The translations under genes and the position numbers were made by a program. A DNA stretch of 64,000 nt from positions 55,156,444 to 55,220,443 of the forward strand of contig CM060174.1 in NCBI GenBank assembly GCA_030549775.1. Direction: 5' to 3'. The notes below the pieces were generated by a model. It was not told the origin of the DNA, searched no databases, and saw only the letters and a list, made by a program, of their open reading frames with translations. Shown here in pieces: positions 60,656 through 64,000 of the stretch (position 1 is its first letter; every line of letters begins with the position of its first letter). This DNA is from Tamarix chinensis. Taxonomy: Eukaryota; Streptophyta; Magnoliopsida; Caryophyllales; Tamaricaceae.

Positions 60656-60869
60656 GATGATGATGAGGAAGTTCCTCTTCGTGGAGGATTGCCACTTCTC
60701 CACCCTTAGTAATCTCATTCTCTGGATATGTAAATAGTTCCAATGCATCTAGTATACTAAATCCATTGCTGTTAAAACACAGTTATGCCATTAAAGCTTT
60801 ACCTTTATCAATCCTGTAGGATTTCATTTGGGATAGATTCTTGCTCTTATTGTCCTATTTCTCCTGAGG

Positions 60870-61948
60870 TAATGGTTGGGAGGAAACATCTTTAGGTTTG
60901 TTCATTATCTTTATTTTTGGTCTCTAAACTTTCTATTCCTTTTTAGGAGCATTTCCTATTCAAAATTATTTGGTATCATGTCTCAGGGAATCATATTTAG
61001 TACAAAAGTAAGGTCTCCAATCTTACTCTACTCATTTCTTTATAATGCCATATCTTGTGTCAATATGCATATAATCCCCAAGGGTAAGCTAACAATAATT
61101 TCCACAAGTAAATAGGGGTAAGAGATATGGCTTCTGGTGGTAGTAACCATATCCACATAGATAGGCACACCCAAGAAGCTTCCAATATGAATAAGGGAGT
61201 CAACAAACCATTGGACTAAAGGAAGACTGGGTAATGTGACTCATAGAGGCATATGTCTCCATTCTATTTCATTGAAGGGAACATTTGGATTCCATTATCA
61301 AATCTTCAATGACCTTACACCAAAAGCCCAAAACAGTTTCTCTAGAATAGTTAGACTATCTTGCTTGCTTTCAAATTAAACGAGGAAGAAGCCTTTCTCA
61401 TGGGTCATAACTTGAGGCAACATAGAAATGCCTTTCCAATTTTTGATAATATATTTCTCGATCTAGTCAATCGAAGGATGAATTCCAACAACAATTCCTA
61501 TTAGAGAATTTTCCCATCTTTGTTCCACTTTATCTATTTCTTCTCTTCAAAGATTAGCCATAGTCTCACCATTCATAATCTCAGGCGGTGTGAATGATAA
61601 GTTCATAGTAGTTTGTTCCCGGTAATTCTGAAGTATAATGTCCTTCCAACTTAACTTTGAAGGTGGATAATTAATACAATTATCAATTGAATCAATGTTA
61701 TCAGGTTTAATTTCATCACAATCCATAATTAGATTGAAGGATTTATTGTTGGGATCCTTCTTATTCAATGGGTTCAATGAAGCATCAGGTAAAATTTGAC
61801 GAACAAGACTAGTAGATGAATTTTCTAGGTTCATTGATGATTCAAAATCCTTCAGTGAAGGAGTATGGTTGGTAGACTTTTGTGGAGACAATGATAGAAT
61901 CAGCAATGATTTCTTTTGGCCATTTCCTCTGGCTATGGTTAAAATCAA
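60870..61948 (-). pseudogene. LINE ORF1 (DUF4283-type)
   Basis: 133 open codons at 61547-61948 form the polar N-terminus and end PPSKLSWKDIILQNYREQ. Downstream the DUF4283-type RNA-binding domain reads WENSLIGIVVGIHPSIDWIE, KYIIKNWKG, HEKGFFLV.FESKQDSLTIL, WNPNVPFNEIEWRHMPL and VTLPSLPLVQWF, and ends PYLLVEIIVSLPLG. A zinc knuckle near 60970 is degraded (FCTKYDSLRHDTK and a stop). It precedes ORF2 in the same orientation, so the LINE is nearly full length (about 57255-62030, 4.8 kb). Confidence 0.75.
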
Positions 61949-62030
61949 GCAAGAGGCACAATAGGTTACTTTAACCCTAGTGCATGAGCCTATTCTTCAA
62001 TCCTTTAACCCCATCTCTTCTTCTATTCTA

Positions 62031-63064
62031 GTCATAAATTGCTCATGTTTGCTAGTGGATATAGAATATATATATTTATTGTGTTTTCATCATTTTTTTT
62101 ATTTCAAAAAAAATTAGTGAGAAAAATTTGAATTGAAATGAAAACAACAAGAAGAAAGAGAATAAAGTGATACAACATAAGGGAAAGAGAGAAATATGGA
62201 GGTGATTTTGAGAAAGGTCTATTCATGTTCATTTTTTTATTATTATCTCATTATTCTAGTTTGGTGTTAAGGCTGAGGTGTGTATTATTGATCATCATTG
62301 AAGTGGAGTTCCACTAGTTCTTGGCCTTTTTAGAACTTGAATCCTAGAATACTCCATACCATTCTATATCTTAAGCCCATTACTACCTATAAGTAAGCAT
62401 TATTTTATTCATGAGATAAACAACCTTTAATTTAATTGAGATTAGTCACAAGAGTTGATCATATGGTTTGATCTATTTGGTAGACATTTGAATTCCTTTA
62501 TGAGGTTTTCATCCATAAAATATAGGAGCCTTCTTTATGGATACATGTGAGTTTCTTGTTATTTTTATCATATTATCTCATGTACGTAAGTGTTTTTGTA
62601 CAATTTTGGCCATGAGTCTAAGAGAGAAAAATAGAGGGTATTTATAGGGAGGATGGATCTTAATGCGACTAAGGCATGGTAGATATTCATCCATATTATT
62701 GATCAACCTATATCTATCATGTTTATGTGTGAACCATATGTTGAAATTAATCCTTTAAATCTCCCAATACTGAATCTTGGTTGATTGCTAATCTTGGTGT
62801 TATGAAAAATATTCTAAGATAACATTAGTTAGGGGTGTTAGGTATGCTTTTATTTTTCTATTTGAATTGTGTGTGACTTTGTGAGTATATCATTTGTAAA
62901 CCCCTCACGAGACCTTAATCATCCTTTGAGGATGACTTAGGGGTTTAAAGGGTTTTTTGCACATGGTAAGTACAATCATAAGACCTACGAAAGTGGCTAG
63001 TTAGTTTTATTTATACTATTTTCTTCAGTTTGGATCATATTTTTCTTGATAACAAGCAATAAGT
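62031..63064 (+). other. Athila-type spacer, right part
   Basis: Continues the element's 3' region beyond the LINE. Long and AT-rich, with no env-like frame seen. Confidence 0.45.
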
Positions 63065-63079
63065 TAAATGTGGGGGTAT
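63065..63079 (+). other. Polypurine tract of Athila-like element 2
   Basis: TTAAATGTGGGGGTAT directly before the 3' LTR TG at 63080, the same form as the PPT of the first Athila-like element. Confidence 0.7.
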
Positions 63080-63895
63080 TGATAAGTACATACGTTTTTA
63101 CGTATTTTATAATTTTTTAATCTTAGTTTTGGTCTTTTATCTTAGCAATATATGAGAATAGTTATAATTTTGTACTTAAGTGTTAATAATCTCATATATT
63201 TAAATATTTGAGCTAAAATGATATAAAATGAATGAGTTTAAAGTACAAGATTATTTATTAATTCTTCTAATGTTATTTTACAGATAAAATAAAATATGGT
63301 AAATAAAAAAAATAGGTGTTTTGGGTCCTTTTGACCAATGATCCAAAGGGCGAATGATATATTAGACCAAAAGCCCAATAGTAGGGGGGAGATCGGTACT
63401 ACATGTTAGCATAGGAAAAAAAGAGAAAGAAGGGATAAGAGAAGTAGTGCACCAAGGAAGAAACAAAGTTATAGATTGAGAGAGACATATGGCAGTGAGG
63501 GGAGTACAATGCCGGAGGAGAGAAAAGAAAAAAAATAGGTGCAAACCTAACAAAGGAGGAGAAAAAAAGAGAGGCGAGAAGAGGGGGTTGGGTGGTAGTG
63601 AGAGGCAGAGAAGAAAGTGCAATGTGAAAATAAAGAAAGAGGAGAGAAGAGGGGGAGCATACAGCCTAAGTCTGACAAAGCTCCATAGAAGATAAAAGAA
63701 AGAGAGAGGAGAGAAGAGGTGGACCTAAGGATGGCAATTTTCCCCGCGAGTTCGAGGCCCCGTCGGGGATTCCCCATTCGGGTTCAAGTTCGGGGAGAGA
63801 ATTCGGGGATCGGGTTCGAGTTCGAGGATTTTTAACGAGGACAGGGTGTAGACGGGTTTGGGGTCCCCATCCTTGAACCCGCCCCAAAATGTTTC

Positions 63896-63929
<34 letters not shown>

Positions 63930-64000
63930 AAATTAAAAATATGATATAAAAAATAGTTTGAAGATCTAGGATGGGATAGGGCATTGGGTATAAAGTTGGG
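63080..64000 (+). mobile_element. Athila-like element 2: 3' LTR, truncated by window edge
   Basis: TGATAAGTACATACG at the start, collinear with 50244-50900 up to about 63725, where a GC-rich sequence absent from the 5' LTR begins. The minus-strand frames at 63362-63622, 63547-63777 and 63666-63887 are compositional. Confidence 0.8.
63725..64000. mobile_element. GC-rich insertion, possibly hAT-like, continues past window
   Basis: Starts CTAAGGATGGCAATTTTCCC and continues with many GTTCGGGGA/CGGGTTCGAG words, then a TA microsatellite (63897-63921). The GGATGGCAA start resembles the ends of plant hAT-type non-autonomous elements (GGGATGGCAAT). The other end and TSD lie outside the window. Confidence 0.4.

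Overview
The window is nuclear DNA from a flowering plant. It is AT-rich, intergenic and probably heterochromatic. The elements present (Athila-like and chromovirus-like Ty3/gypsy, Ty1/copia, L1-type LINEs with a zf-RVT tail and a DUF4283-type ORF1, a Tourist-like MITE, and giant LTRs with TGTAACACC-type ends) are a plant combination. I cannot name the species. I found no intact host gene, tRNA or rRNA. Nearly every recognisable coding stretch is a decayed transposable element, broken by stops that mostly look like C-to-T (or G-to-A) changes in CGA, CAA, CAG and TGG codons.

Layout. 1-2.9 kb: tandem T/C-rich repeats, then a minus-strand copia remnant and an LTR-like stretch. 2.9-4.1 kb: minus-strand chromovirus integrase next to a plus-strand LTR/leader fragment. 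4.8-7.8 kb: decayed giant LTR (minus). 7.8-9.7 kb: gypsy tail, PPT, LTR and PBS, with a clean 595 bp solo LTR nested inside that LTR. 9.7-12.2 kb: no recognised transposon, but a long degenerate minus-strand reading frame. 12.3-13.0 kb: AT-rich tandem repeats and (TAA)n. 13.4-16.5 kb: 3' two thirds of a LINE (minus).

16.5-30.9 kb: a nest. An old giant LTR is split by a 4.4 kb LTR of the same family (perfect TSD TATGT) and by an 8.8 kb Athila-like element (two LTRs, PBS, gag-PR-RT-RH-INT, PPT; near-perfect TSD). 32.7-40.5 kb: a second old giant LTR split by a 4.1 kb family member with perfect TSD AATAC. The younger insert keeps a CpG- and GC-rich core. 40.5-46.1 kb: scrambled minus-strand gypsy pieces (PR, a plant-transposon-type ORF, RT-RNase H).

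46.4-50.2 kb: another giant-LTR-like segment carrying a 431 bp MITE and a smaller LTR-like repeat that also occurs inverted at 17.0-17.9 kb. 50.2-64.0 kb: a plus-strand Athila-like element running off the right edge. It has lost most of RT and all of RNase H, and its 3' region contains an almost full-length antisense LINE. Its 3' LTR carries a GC-rich, hAT-like insertion.

No element here looks capable of moving by itself. The main interest is the insertion stratigraphy and the giant-LTR family, which appears only as LTRs without internal domains and shares a positionally conserved but sequence-divergent internal minisatellite.
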